NCBI GenBank assembly: GCA_002728715.1
Contig: PBVQ01000008.1
Location: forward strand, 1 to 64,000
DNA length: 64,000 nucleotides
From: Dehalococcoidia bacterium
GTDB lineage: Bacteria; Chloroflexota; Dehalococcoidia; Lucifugimonadales; Lucifugimonadaceae
Direction: 5' to 3'
Positions 18,812 to 27,037 of this stretch are shown piece by piece. The translations under genes were made by a program, and so were the position numbers. The first letter of the stretch is position 1. Each line of letters begins with the position of its first letter. The notes beneath the pieces were generated by a model. It did no database searches. It was not told the origin of the DNA and worked only from the letters and a program-made list of their open reading frames with translations.

Positions 18812-19511
18812 ACAACGGTATGCTCTTACAATAGTTGGCGGAAAGGGAGAAAGACTCAAACCATTAACAGATCACATCCCAAAGCCTATGGTAAAAATAA
18901 ATGAAATACCCATCATAGAACACCAGGTTAATTGGATGAAATCTCAAGGAATAACAGATGTAGTTTTTTTATGTGGATATTTAGGAGAAAAAATTCAGGA
19001 ACATTTTGGAGATGGGGCTAAATTTGGAATAAAAGCAAAATATTATTTTGAGAAATATCCTTTAGGTCGAGGAGGAGCTATAAAAAAAGGCATGGAGTTT
19101 GTTCCTAATGAAACTAATATTTTAGTCACAAATGGAGATATAATTACCAATCAAGAAATTAATCCAATAATTGAATCTCATATAAAAAATAAAGTAATGT
19201 GCACATTAATGCTCGTACCTTATATTAGCCAGTATGGAGTAGTAACTAATGATGAGGATGATTATATAAAAAGTTTCGATGAAAAAGGAAAACTTCCATA
19301 TTGGATTAATGCTGGAGTGTACATAATGAATTCATCAATTAAAAATTTACTTCCTGATATTGGAGATCACGAAAATACAACATTTGTTTCATTAGTAAAA
19401 GAAAAAAAAATTTTTGGATTTAAATCAGAAAAAATATGGAGCAGTATAGAGAGTATAAAAGATATTCTAGAAATAGAGAAAAAAATTAAGAATGGTGAAT
19501 TAAAAATCTAA
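18801..19511 (+). CDS. Sugar-1-phosphate nucleotidyltransferase (mannose/heptose-1-P guanylyltransferase-like)
   Basis: NTP-transferase family protein of 236 residues that should make an NDP-sugar from NTP and a sugar 1-phosphate. The nucleotide-binding signature is GGKGERLKPLTD followed by PKPMV; LGRGGAIKKG replaces the more usual LGTAGAL; the metal-binding Asp lies in TNGDI; and WINAGVYIM is the sugar-binding strand. Length and lack of a left-handed beta-helix place it with HddC/RmlA-like short enzymes. It overlaps folB by 11 bases although it has no obvious place in pterin synthesis; the product may feed glycan synthesis. Substrate is unknown. Confidence 0.85.
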   Translation: MKNEQRYALTIVGGKGERLKPLTDHIPKPMVKINEIPIIEHQVNWMKSQGITDVVFLCGYLGEKIQEHFGDGAKFGIKAKYYFEKYPLGRGGAIKKGMEFVPNETNILVTNGDIITNQEINPIIESHIKNKVMCTLMLVPYISQYGVVTNDEDDYIKSFDEKGKLPYWINAGVYIMNSSIKNLLPDIGDHENTTFVSLVKEKKIFGFKSEKIWSSIESIKDILEIEKKIKNGELKI

Positions 19512-19548
19512 AGATTTGTGCGCTAAAGAATCAACTTCTTGGTTGTTT

Positions 19549-20595
19549 TTACTCAGAGGACATTAAGAACTTAAGAAGGTCGCTATTAGGATCTAAAATA
19601 ATTGTTGTTTCAGAATCTAGGAACTTCTCATATGCTTCAAGTGTTCTTCTAAATTCATAGAACTCAGGATCTCTCTCAAGTGCATCTGCTAAAATATTAA
19701 TAGCCTGTTCCTCAGCCTCACCGTACAACCTTGCAGATGTACCTTGAGCACTTTCTAGAATAATATTAACTTGTTTATCCACATCAGCTCTAATTTCAGC
19801 ATCTTTTTGAGATCCTTCTGCTCTTAAACCACTAGCAATTCTTTCTCTTTCAGCTTCCATTCTTTGGAATACACTTGTTTCAATATCTGGTGGAAAATCA
19901 GCTCTTTTTATTCTTACATCAACAATTTGTATTCCATACACATCTTTAATATCTGTTGTATAAGTTATTGTGTATCCTAACAAAGATTCTGGCTGAGAAT
20001 TGGATAAAAGTAAAGCTATTTCATTTTGAGTCGCTTTTCTTCCCCGTTCTCTATCAGTTAAACTTTCATCAACATAAATTTCAATTGAGCTGTTATCAAT
20101 ACTTCCATAATTTTCAATAACATCTTCTCTAGAAATTTCTATCCTGTTACTAGCATCAGTAACTCTATGCATGATATCCTCACGTTTTTCAGAAATAACT
20201 TCTTCTTGCAAGTCTAATGCAACTTCTTGTCTTAATTGTGCATTAACAATATCTCCTACCCTAGAAGATGCCCCTACTTCATTCCTTAAACTTTTATAAA
20301 ATTGAAGTGGATCTATTATTCTATATCTTGCATAAGAGTCAATAACTAAATTTCTCTTGTCAGCTGTTAGAATCGATGCAGGAGCAGCATCTACTCTAAG
20401 TAATCTGTTATCAAATTTAGTGACTTGCTCTGCAAATGGAGTTTTAAACTTTAATCCTGGCGTAGAAGATGTTTTCTGATATTCTCCAAAACGTGTTACT
20501 ATAGCAATTTGAGTTTGGTCTACCACATAAAAAGTTTGAGGAATGACAACCAGCAGAGCAATAGCGAGAACAATTAACAAATTTTGTGGCTTCAT
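19549..20595 (-). CDS. hflC: HflC, SPFH-domain protease regulator
   Basis: Stomatin/prohibitin-type membrane protein of 348 residues, partner of HflK; the HflKC complex surrounds the FtsH protease in the inner membrane. One N-terminal membrane anchor (LLIVLAIALLVVIPQTFYVV) is followed by the SPFH domain (QTQIAIVTRFGEY...PGLKFKTPF) and a coiled-coil tail (FQRMEAERERIASGLRAEG and GEAEEQAINILADAL). Its ATG overlaps the stop of hflK by one base, the usual hflK-hflC order. Some 37 bases separate it from the convergent nucleotidyltransferase gene; I see no strong terminator there. Confidence 0.93.
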   Translation of the reverse strand: MKPQNLLIVLAIALLVVIPQTFYVVDQTQIAIVTRFGEYQKTSSTPGLKFKTPFAEQVTKFDNRLLRVDAAPASILTADKRNLVIDSYARYRIIDPLQFYKSLRNEVGASSRVGDIVNAQLRQEVALDLQEEVISEKREDIMHRVTDASNRIEISREDVIENYGSIDNSSIEIYVDESLTDRERGRKATQNEIALLLSNSQPESLLGYTITYTTDIKDVYGIQIVDVRIKRADFPPDIETSVFQRMEAERERIASGLRAEGSQKDAEIRADVDKQVNIILESAQGTSARLYGEAEEQAINILADALERDPEFYEFRRTLEAYEKFLDSETTIILDPNSDLLKFLMSSE

Positions 20596-21701
20596 TATTG
20601 CAATCCTCCTCCTGTTGCACCATCAATAGGCAAAAATGGCAATACGGAACTATCATCGAGAATAAACTTCTTAATTCCAGGTAGTATTTCTTCCATAGAC
20701 TCTAAATATAATCTTTTTTTAGTTACATCTGGTGAATTGATATAACCTTCTAATATAGCATTAAATCCATCTGCTTCACCCTGAGCTTTTGCTATTCTTC
20801 CTTCCTTAAAACCTAGAGCTGCTTCAGTAATTTTCGCTGCTTCACCTAATGATCTAGGTATTTCTGCTGCCTGGTATGCTTCTGCTAAATTAATTAATCT
20901 ATCTCTATCTTCTCTGGCCTTTACAACATCTTCGAAAGCTGCTTGTACCTCTTTAGGCGGATTTACATTCTGTAAGAGAACCTGAATAACATCTATTTCT
21001 GTCTCATACTCTGATGTAAGTTGTTTCATTATAAGCAAGACTTCTGTTTGAACTTGCTCTTTTTCCGTAGTTAGTACATCGTCTATATTTCTTGCACCTA
21101 CAACCTGCCTGAGTGCAGTTTCGGCAATATCACGCAAGGTTCTACCATCTGGGCTGCCTGGATTTACTCCTCTTTCAATATCTCCAGGATCATCTACTAA
21201 AAATAAATAGTTTGGCAAGTTTGATATCTTATACTGAACAACTGCTTGGACATCAACAATATTCTCGTCACCCGTAATCATCAAGGATTCGTTTGTTACA
21301 GATTGAGCAACAGAAAAACCGTCATTACCAGAACGAAATCCTAACTCTAACCTTCTCGTTGTTGTAACAGCTACAATATCCCTGTTTCCTACTGGTGAAG
21401 GAAAATGCCAATGCAGTCCTGAATCTGCAGTACCAATAAACTTTCCAAAAGTTCTCAAAGCAGCTTGAGAATCAGGGCCAACAGTATAAAATCCAGATAA
21501 AAGCCAAAAAACAATCACAATGACAAACCCTATGATAATTATAGGAATTTTTCCATTATTACCTAAAAAAGGTATTTTTGGCATAGACGAAGATATTTTT
21601 TCGAATAATTCGTCAAAATTTATTTGCTCGTCTCTATTATTATTTTGAGGTGGACGATACATTTTGCTATCTTCAATTTTTTTGCTTTTTGAATTGATCA
21701 T
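20595..21701 (-). CDS. hflK: HflK, SPFH-domain protease regulator
   Basis: First gene of the hflK-hflC pair, about 368 residues. A hydrophilic Asn/Asp-rich N-terminus comes first, then one membrane segment (residues ~50-70, IPIIIIGFVIVIVFWLLSGF). Next are the SPFH domain (VGPDSQAALRTFGKF, GLHWHFPSPVG) and a long coiled coil ending in FNAILEGY. The LHWHFPSP block is typical of HflK rather than HflC. I use the ATG at 21701; a TTG at 21710 and an ATG at 21662 are alternatives, and no strong ribosome-binding site distinguishes them. HflKC modulates FtsH-dependent membrane-protein turnover. Confidence 0.93.
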   Translation of the reverse strand: MINSKSKKIEDSKMYRPPQNNNRDEQINFDELFEKISSSMPKIPFLGNNGKIPIIIIGFVIVIVFWLLSGFYTVGPDSQAALRTFGKFIGTADSGLHWHFPSPVGNRDIVAVTTTRRLELGFRSGNDGFSVAQSVTNESLMITGDENIVDVQAVVQYKISNLPNYLFLVDDPGDIERGVNPGSPDGRTLRDIAETALRQVVGARNIDDVLTTEKEQVQTEVLLIMKQLTSEYETEIDVIQVLLQNVNPPKEVQAAFEDVVKAREDRDRLINLAEAYQAAEIPRSLGEAAKITEAALGFKEGRIAKAQGEADGFNAILEGYINSPDVTKKRLYLESMEEILPGIKKFILDDSSVLPFLPIDGATGGGLQ

Positions 21702-21752
21702 ATAAACCAAAATTTATTAATATAACTCTATTATATATTATTTTTACAATAT

Positions 21753-23045
21753 CTACTCTAATAAACTATAAATTTTTTCTATATTATCTGAATACTTAAT
21801 ATCATGTATCATATCTCCTAAATTTTTATACCTTTTTCTTATTTGAATCAAGTTGTCATAATAATTATTACTAGATTCAGGATTTCCTCCGTATGTTCCA
21901 TAAAAGGCGAAATAGGCTTGATTGATTTTTCTTATATCATATCCATTAGATGACAAAATCATCCTTCGTTCATCCATAAAAGATTCTGATTCAAGTATTT
22001 TTCCTTCAGATAATAATTTTTCTACTACAAGCCTAGTCTCTTTCATAAATTTATCAAAATTAAATTCCTTATTAATTTTTTTGGTTTGATTAATTTCATT
22101 ATCAATTTTTCTATCCATAATTTTTTCATAGGCAATAATTCCAACTTCATTACCAAAAATATCACAAATTGTTTCATTTATAGACTGCATATCTGTACTA
22201 GTAAAATATGACCTTCCCAGAGGAAAGAGTGCTAGATAGTTATGTAACCATTCGTGAGCAGCCGTTTGTAAAATGTATAATAAGTCTCCCTCGGAAACGA
22301 TTGATGGATAAGTACTTACTCCACCAGTGGGCACCACGATTGCTGAAAGATTATTTTCTTCTAGCAAGGTCAACTCCATATTATTTATAGCTTCAAGTGA
22401 GATGTTGCTATTTAGTAACTTGTCTTCTTGTCTAAATATTTTATCTCTTGGAGAGATAACCAATAATTTTGGTGTTTTCTCAAGAGATAAATCTACTGGC
22501 ACATAAAAAATATTATCAAAAATATTCACTTGTTCAGATTGTATTGCGCTAGAAATATTTTCTTCTAAAAATTGTTCTACATGTATTTTTTTTTCATTCT
22601 TAATAACTTTATCTTTATTAATTTTTTCAACTAGTTGTTCAATCTCAGTATTAATTTCATTTGTTTTGATTTTTGCTATATTAATATCAATCTTCCCTTT
22701 TTTAATTTTGTAATCTAAATCTAATTTTTCAGTGAATAATTTTGAGTATAAATTTTCGTTTAAATTAATCTTTTCAACTAAAGATAAATATTGTATAAGT
22801 TGTTCTGATGATTTAATTTTCTTATGATTATCAAAAGGATTAATATAACTAATCCACTTGTCAAAAAAATTTTCTCTCTCCCAATTAAAAATATTAAACT
22901 CATAACCTTGGGTAACATTTTTTATAATTTCTGATTCTCTGCTATTAGCACTAATAGCAGAACTTAATAAATAACCTAATATTGAAATTACTATTATCAA
23001 AGTAACAACAATAAAACCGATTATATAAATTATAAATTTTTTCAC
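21753..23045 (-). CDS. Membrane-anchored putative zinc metallopeptidase (HEWLH)
   Basis: Protein of 430 residues of no family I can name. One N-terminal membrane helix (IIYIIGFIVVTLIIVISILGYLL) would anchor an extracytoplasmic domain. In the middle the sequence AAHEWLHNYLAL contains an HExxH zinc motif, and about 30 residues later INETICDIFGNEVG supplies a plausible third ligand Glu, a gluzincin arrangement. The preceding region is a Lys/Glu/Ile-rich predicted coiled coil, and PLSLEKTPKLLVISPRD-like text begins the compact domain. GTG start at 23045. It is divergent from rsmG with only a 26- to 44-base gap. Envelope protein turnover or processing is a guess. Confidence 0.7.
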   Translation of the reverse strand: MKKFIIYIIGFIVVTLIIVISILGYLLSSAISANSRESEIIKNVTQGYEFNIFNWERENFFDKWISYINPFDNHKKIKSSEQLIQYLSLVEKINLNENLYSKLFTEKLDLDYKIKKGKIDINIAKIKTNEINTEIEQLVEKINKDKVIKNEKKIHVEQFLEENISSAIQSEQVNIFDNIFYVPVDLSLEKTPKLLVISPRDKIFRQEDKLLNSNISLEAINNMELTLLEENNLSAIVVPTGGVSTYPSIVSEGDLLYILQTAAHEWLHNYLALFPLGRSYFTSTDMQSINETICDIFGNEVGIIAYEKIMDRKIDNEINQTKKINKEFNFDKFMKETRLVVEKLLSEGKILESESFMDERRMILSSNGYDIRKINQAYFAFYGTYGGNPESSNNYYDNLIQIRKRYKNLGDMIHDIKYSDNIEKIYSLLE

Positions 23046-23089
23046 TTTAACTTTTATGTATTTTTTAAAAAATGTATAAAATATATTAT

Positions 23090-23821
23090 ATGAAAAAAAT
23101 TATTGAATATTGTAGATACTTAGGTATCAGTATAACTAAGGAACAGATAGAAAAAATAAATTATTATGTTGATTTTCTAATTCAAGAAAATAAGAAATAT
23201 AATTTAACTGGAATTAAACAAAAGGAAGAAATTTTATCTAATTTAGTGCTCAAATCTTTAATAGTCTTTCATCCTCATGGTGGAAATCAATCAACAATAG
23301 AATGGTTTCAGGACAAAAAAATTTTAGATATTGGTACAGGTGCTGGAATTCCTGGATTAATAGTAAAAATAATTTCTCCCATCTCTGATGTTTTTTTGCT
23401 TGATTCAAATAAAAAAAAATGTGAATTTATTCGTCAAATTAGTAAAAAATTAAATCTTTCAGGATTAACAGTTATCAATGATCGTGCAGAAATTATAGCT
23501 CATGAGAATGAATTTCGAGAGAAGTTTGACCTAGTTGTATCTAGAGCTGTTGGAAACTTGTCAGAACTTTCTGAAATAAATATTCCTTTTACAAAAATTG
23601 GAGGAATTTCTATGGCCCTCAAAGGAAAAAATATACAAGATGAAATAAATTTGTCAAAAAATGCATCTAATATCATGGGCGCAGCTCCTCCGAGTGTTGT
23701 TAAAATTAGATTACCAGCATACTCAATAGATGACTCTATTGTTTATTGGATGAAGATAAATAAAACTCCCAAAAATTTTCCTAGAAAAATAGGAATACCT
23801 CATAAAAATCCAATAACCTAA
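23090..23821 (+). CDS. rsmG: 16S rRNA (guanine-527-N7)-methyltransferase RsmG
   Basis: SAM-dependent methyltransferase (GidB) that modifies G527 of 16S rRNA. The N-terminal helical region contains the conserved YVDFLIQENKKYNLTGI. Motif I is KILDIGTGAGIPGL, followed by LLDSNKKKCEFI and the catalytic-region SRAVGNLSEL, all diagnostic. The first in-frame ATG is at 23072, but a TATAAA overlaps it and the next ATG at 23090 (MKKIIEYCRYLG) gives a family-like N-terminus; I chose the latter without a decisive ribosome-binding site. Loss of this gene confers streptomycin resistance in other bacteria. A flippase-like gene follows after 7 bases. Confidence 0.92.
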   Translation: MKKIIEYCRYLGISITKEQIEKINYYVDFLIQENKKYNLTGIKQKEEILSNLVLKSLIVFHPHGGNQSTIEWFQDKKILDIGTGAGIPGLIVKIISPISDVFLLDSNKKKCEFIRQISKKLNLSGLTVINDRAEIIAHENEFREKFDLVVSRAVGNLSELSEINIPFTKIGGISMALKGKNIQDEINLSKNASNIMGAAPPSVVKIRLPAYSIDDSIVYWMKINKTPKNFPRKIGIPHKNPIT

Positions 23822-23828
23822 GATTAAT

Positions 23829-24842
23829 ATGATAAATTCAAAATCCAAAAAATTATTCCTTATTTTCCCATTAATAATTATTTTTCTGACTTTTATTACA
23901 TGGAGATTTGTAAATTTTGAATGGGATAGAGTTTTAGATAATATCCAGTCTATTCATATTGGAAAATATGTCTTAGCCGGAATATTATATTACCTAAGTT
24001 TTATTTTCCGAGGCTATAGATGGAAAATAATCGCTAAAGAAGCAAATATTGATAATGCTAGGGGGAAAAATATTCCTAGTACTCTTAAACTATCTGGAAT
24101 TATATTAATAGGTTGGTTTGCTAATTCCGTTGCATTTATGAGAGTAGGAGATTTATATAGAGGAATTTTATTATCTAAGGAATCTAAATCTAGTTTGTCT
24201 ATGAGCCTAGGAACGATTTTTGCTGAAAGAATACAAGATATGATTTCTGTTTCAATATTAATTGTTATATCAATAACTATTATTGCATTTACAGGAAGCA
24301 TAAACCCTCCAGATTGGATTTTAATTTTTGTAATAACCACGTTAGTAATAATAATTTTTACATTACTAATCATGAAAATATTAGGAAAACAGTTATCGAT
24401 TATTTTACCCGCAAAAATACGAGATTTTTATCTAAATTTTCAAAAAGCTGCGCTAGATAGTTTTTCCAAAAAGACTATATCTCCTCAGTTGTTATTAGGA
24501 ATCACAGGATGGATACTTGAAATTTTACGATTTGGTCTAGTAGCATCTGCCCTTGGGATAGATATTGCTATAGGGATTATTATATTATTTACCCTTGTTG
24601 GGGCAATACTTACAACTATACCTACACCTGGTGGATTTGGTTTTGTTGAGGGTGGACTTACAGGATTACTTATTGTTTTTGGTATAAATAACTATGATTC
24701 TATTACGCTGGTGGCAATAGACAGAACAATAAGTTGGGTGAGTATCATTATCTTTGGAGGATTGTTATTTTTAGTTTGGAATACTGTCAAATCAAACAAA
24801 GGTGATTTGTCAGATTTAACTGATAAAAAGTCTTCTATATAG
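23829..24842 (+). CDS. Lysylphosphatidylglycerol synthase TM-region / flippase-like membrane protein (UPF0104)
   Basis: Integral membrane protein of 337 residues with about eight hydrophobic helices. Family marks are the FRGYRWKIIAKEA region after the second helix, NSVAFMRVGDLYRG, LGTIFAERIQDM and the late TPGGFGFVEGG loop, all typical of the LPG_synthase_TM (AglD/GtrA-like flippase) superfamily. It lacks the C-terminal MprF aminoacyl-transferase domain, so it is unlikely to make lysyl-PG and may instead help move lipid-linked sugars. It is cotranscribed with rsmG judging from the 7-base gap. The substrate is unknown. Confidence 0.85.
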   Translation: MINSKSKKLFLIFPLIIIFLTFITWRFVNFEWDRVLDNIQSIHIGKYVLAGILYYLSFIFRGYRWKIIAKEANIDNARGKNIPSTLKLSGIILIGWFANSVAFMRVGDLYRGILLSKESKSSLSMSLGTIFAERIQDMISVSILIVISITIIAFTGSINPPDWILIFVITTLVIIIFTLLIMKILGKQLSIILPAKIRDFYLNFQKAALDSFSKKTISPQLLLGITGWILEILRFGLVASALGIDIAIGIIILFTLVGAILTTIPTPGGFGFVEGGLTGLLIVFGINNYDSITLVAIDRTISWVSIIIFGGLLFLVWNTVKSNKGDLSDLTDKKSSI

Positions 24843-24879
24843 TTGATTTAAGTTGATTCACTTTTAGTTATTCTAATCT

Positions 24880-25992
24880 TCAATAAGGGTATAATCTATC
24901 CAATAAACTTAAAATCTCAATATCGGATCTCCTTAAGAAGTCATCAAAGTCATCAATATATTCTTGATGACTTCTACCAAAATATTTTTCAAAAGCTAAG
25001 GCGAAATCACCTGCATCTTCTAAACCTCTCCAAAATTCGTAAATTGCCTCTTCTCCTACTTGATCAATTAAATAAGCTGTAAACCATGCACCTATTTCAT
25101 AGCCGATTTTCTGTTCTATACCATTCCAGGTAAATTCATTTATTTTTTTGCCTGAAGATAAATATTTATCAAGCAGATTTCCTTTCCAGTCTGCCCACAT
25201 TGAATTTTTCATTATATTAATAAAATACTCCCGATCTTGTATTTCTTTTGCATATTTATAATACCCAAAAAAAACCGCATTACCTTCTACCCACCAAGGT
25301 ACCTCATCCATAGAATTGCTTCCTGTTCCTAATTTACCAACTAATCGGTTCTCATCATCTCTAGATCTTGGTTTCTTCAGATTTGAAAATTGATAGATAT
25401 GAAACATTTCGTGAATGCTTACAAAACCATAAGAATCTGCATGCTCAGGCAAGTCATGGCTTTCACTTATAAATAAGTTAAAACCATCATATTTTCTGTT
25501 ACTTGATATAGAAGCCCCTGCAACTTTTCCATCTTTTTCCGTAAATAAACATAATCCGTAATCACAGCCTTCTTTTTCAGGATTATAATTTTTAGGATTA
25601 CATTTTCCTCTATCATAACCATCATTTCCTTTCCCGCTATTATGATGTTTTTTTATGTGTTCACACCATATTTGCTCCAGTTCAATTGCACTATCTAGGT
25701 TGTTTCTATCTAGTGCAGCAATATAGATAGGATTAACTATTTCAAAGTTTGTCTGTGGATGATTAAAAAATAATTCCTCCGATACACATACCCATTTCGT
25801 AATTAAATCTATATCTTTTTGTCCTAATGTTTTGGCTTTTAAAATGTAAGCTTCTAATTTATCTGCACATTCTATTTTAGGTAAGTCATGTTTAGCGGAA
25901 TTGCCCAGATTATTATTTATTTCTGAATCATTATTTGAACCAGAACATGAAAAAACAAATAATAAAATTATTGGCATGAGAAATTTATTCAT
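24880..25992 (-). CDS. Lipoprotein with HExxH metallopeptidase-like domain
   Basis: A 370-residue protein starting with a lipoprotein signal (hydrophobic core then FVFSC, lipobox Cys at residue 16), so it should be lipid-anchored outside the cytoplasmic membrane. Near the middle SIHEMFHIYQF gives an HExxH zinc motif, and about 50 residues later WWVEGNAVFFGYY offers a Glu in a gluzincin-like position. Cysteines in KEGCDYGLCLF may form a disulfide. The C-terminal part (AWFTAYLIDQVGEEAIYEFWRGL and FGRSHQEYIDDF) is like the tail of M1/DUF-type peptidases that follow such motifs. No specific family is recognised. It is unrelated in sequence to the other HExxH protein nearby. Confidence 0.75.
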   Translation of the reverse strand: MNKFLMPIILLFVFSCSGSNNDSEINNNLGNSAKHDLPKIECADKLEAYILKAKTLGQKDIDLITKWVCVSEELFFNHPQTNFEIVNPIYIAALDRNNLDSAIELEQIWCEHIKKHHNSGKGNDGYDRGKCNPKNYNPEKEGCDYGLCLFTEKDGKVAGASISSNRKYDGFNLFISESHDLPEHADSYGFVSIHEMFHIYQFSNLKKPRSRDDENRLVGKLGTGSNSMDEVPWWVEGNAVFFGYYKYAKEIQDREYFINIMKNSMWADWKGNLLDKYLSSGKKINEFTWNGIEQKIGYEIGAWFTAYLIDQVGEEAIYEFWRGLEDAGDFALAFEKYFGRSHQEYIDDFDDFLRRSDIEILSLLDRLYPY

Positions 25993-26062
25993 ATTATTAT
26001 TATAATTAGAAATAACTTTAAAGTTGTTTCAAAAAAGTTACCATTCATAGATAGTTAAATAT

Positions 26063-26138
26063 GGGGCTGTAGCTCAATTGGGAGAGCGCTTCAATGGCAT
26101 TGAAGAGGTAGGGAGTTCGAATCTCCCCAGCTCCACCA
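26063..26138 (+). tRNA. tRNA-Ala (anticodon GGC)
   Basis: A complete cloverleaf is readable. The acceptor stem is GGGGCTG with CAGCTCC, the D stem is GCTC/GAGC, and the anticodon stem CTTCA/TGAAG encloses the loop ATGGCAT (anticodon GGC, decoding GCC/GCU Ala). The T arm is GGGAG-TTCGAAT-CTCCC with discriminator A. CCA is encoded at 26136-26138. A G-T pair in the acceptor stem is the only irregularity. It stands alone between the lipoprotein and zinc-ribbon genes. Confidence 0.97.
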
Positions 26139-26148
26139 TAAGTTTACA

Positions 26149-26277
26149 ATGAAAAAATTTTTAAAAAATAACACTTACAATGAAATTTGTGAAATTTGTG
26201 GTTTTAAAACATTAAAATCACATTGTAAGATTATTTGCAAAAATTGTGGCTTTACTAGAGATTGCTCAGATCCATAG
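26149..26277 (+). CDS. Small zinc-ribbon protein (42 residues)
   Basis: A 42-residue reading frame right behind the tRNA. The sequence has C-x2-C-G near the start (EICEICGF), then a His-Cys (KSHCK) and a second C-x2-C-G (ICKNCGF), ending RDCSDP. The CK-x2-C-x2-CG-x4-CSD pattern recalls small zinc-ribbon proteins found near housekeeping genes in several bacterial phyla, whose function is not established. The regular Cys spacing and the stop directly after the motif argue that it is real despite its length. There is no clear ribosome-binding site, and the start lies 11 bases after the tRNA 3' end. It ends 3 bases before the convergent ABM-like gene. Confidence 0.7.
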   Translation: MKKFLKNNTYNEICEICGFKTLKSHCKIICKNCGFTRDCSDP

Positions 26278-26280
26278 ATA

Positions 26281-26568
26281 TTAGGCTGTTTCTCCGATAA
26301 TGTAATTTCCATCCGTCCATTCAGGCTCAGACTCCAAATAATTCATCATCTCTAAAAAAAACTCATGCTGCTCGGGTCTATTAGAATTAGCAACATGAGA
26401 TTCTCTTGAATTAAATATAGCAACTCCAATCAGTTCTTCTTTTTCATCTGGTTCCATCAAAAACCATCCTATCATACCATCTGGTGTTTCATTATCTCTT
26501 TTTAAAAGTTCAATTAATTTTTCTTTTTGACCTTGTTTTGGCTTTAAAGTAAATATTGTGCCGTACAT
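26281..26568 (-). CDS. Antibiotic-biosynthesis-monooxygenase-like (dimeric alpha/beta barrel) protein
   Basis: A 95-residue protein with the pattern of a ferredoxin-like dimeric barrel: strand (YGTIFTLKPKQG), helix (EKLIELLKR), strands (GMIGWFLMEP, LIGVAIFNS) and closing helix (HEFFLEMMNYL). Such proteins include ABM/EthD/NIPSNAP types, often of unknown activity. The ATG at 26568 is chosen over one at 26583 because a consensus AGGAG sits seven bases before it. It has no operon partners on its strand. A specific reaction cannot be assigned. Confidence 0.7.
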   Translation of the reverse strand: MYGTIFTLKPKQGQKEKLIELLKRDNETPDGMIGWFLMEPDEKEELIGVAIFNSRESHVANSNRPEQHEFFLEMMNYLESEPEWTDGNYIIGETA

Positions 26569-26641
26569 ATTTTCACTCCTCATAATTACTTATTATAATT
26601 GTTATAAATTTAAATTATTAGTAAGTATTAAGAATAAAAAA

Positions 26642-27037
26642 ATGAAAAAAATTATAATTACAAAAAAAAATAATCTCGAAGAAGAAATTAACTCCGGCTC
26701 TATGCAAAGATTTGCTGGAGTATCAAAAAAATTATCAAATGCTTCGAAAATTCATATGGCTATAGCAACTATTCCAAAAGATAGGTGTTCTACAACACAC
26801 TTTCACACTAATTGTGAATCGGCTATTTACGTCCTATCTGGAGAAGGCCTCTTTCTTCATGGAAAAAACTTAGAAATCGAAGCTAAAATTTCTGAAGGAG
26901 ATTTTATTTTTGTCCCCGACGGAGCCTTGCACCAGCCAGTTAATACGAGTGATAAGGATCTAATTTTAATATTTGCAAGAAATACACCAGTAGAAATTGT
27001 TGAAGAAAAACCTAATTTAGGAAGAAAAGATTGTTAA
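26642..27037 (+). CDS. Cupin-domain protein
   Basis: Single-domain cupin of 131 residues. Motif 1 is visible as THFHTNCESAIYVLSGEG (metal ligands His, His and Glu) and motif 2 as GDFIFVPDGALHQPVN (final ligand His). The ATG at 26642 follows an A-rich leader; a longer frame from 26558 would begin in the divergent promoter region and is unlikely. It overlaps the xylulokinase gene by 7 bases, so it probably belongs to the sugar operon, perhaps as a sugar isomerase or a sensing/binding protein. The reaction is unknown. Confidence 0.82.
   Translation: MKKIIITKKNNLEEEINSGSMQRFAGVSKKLSNASKIHMAIATIPKDRCSTTHFHTNCESAIYVLSGEGLFLHGKNLEIEAKISEGDFIFVPDGALHQPVNTSDKDLILIFARNTPVEIVEEKPNLGRKDC

Noticed and set aside
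19512-19548. Terminator between the nucleotidyltransferase and hflC
   Set aside because: CAAC/GTTG followed by T5 gives only a four-base stem, too weak to call.
26558-26641. Upstream extension of the cupin gene (start at 26558)
   Set aside because: It would overlap the divergent ABM-like gene's start and its ribosome-binding site; the ATG at 26642 gives a family-like N-terminus.
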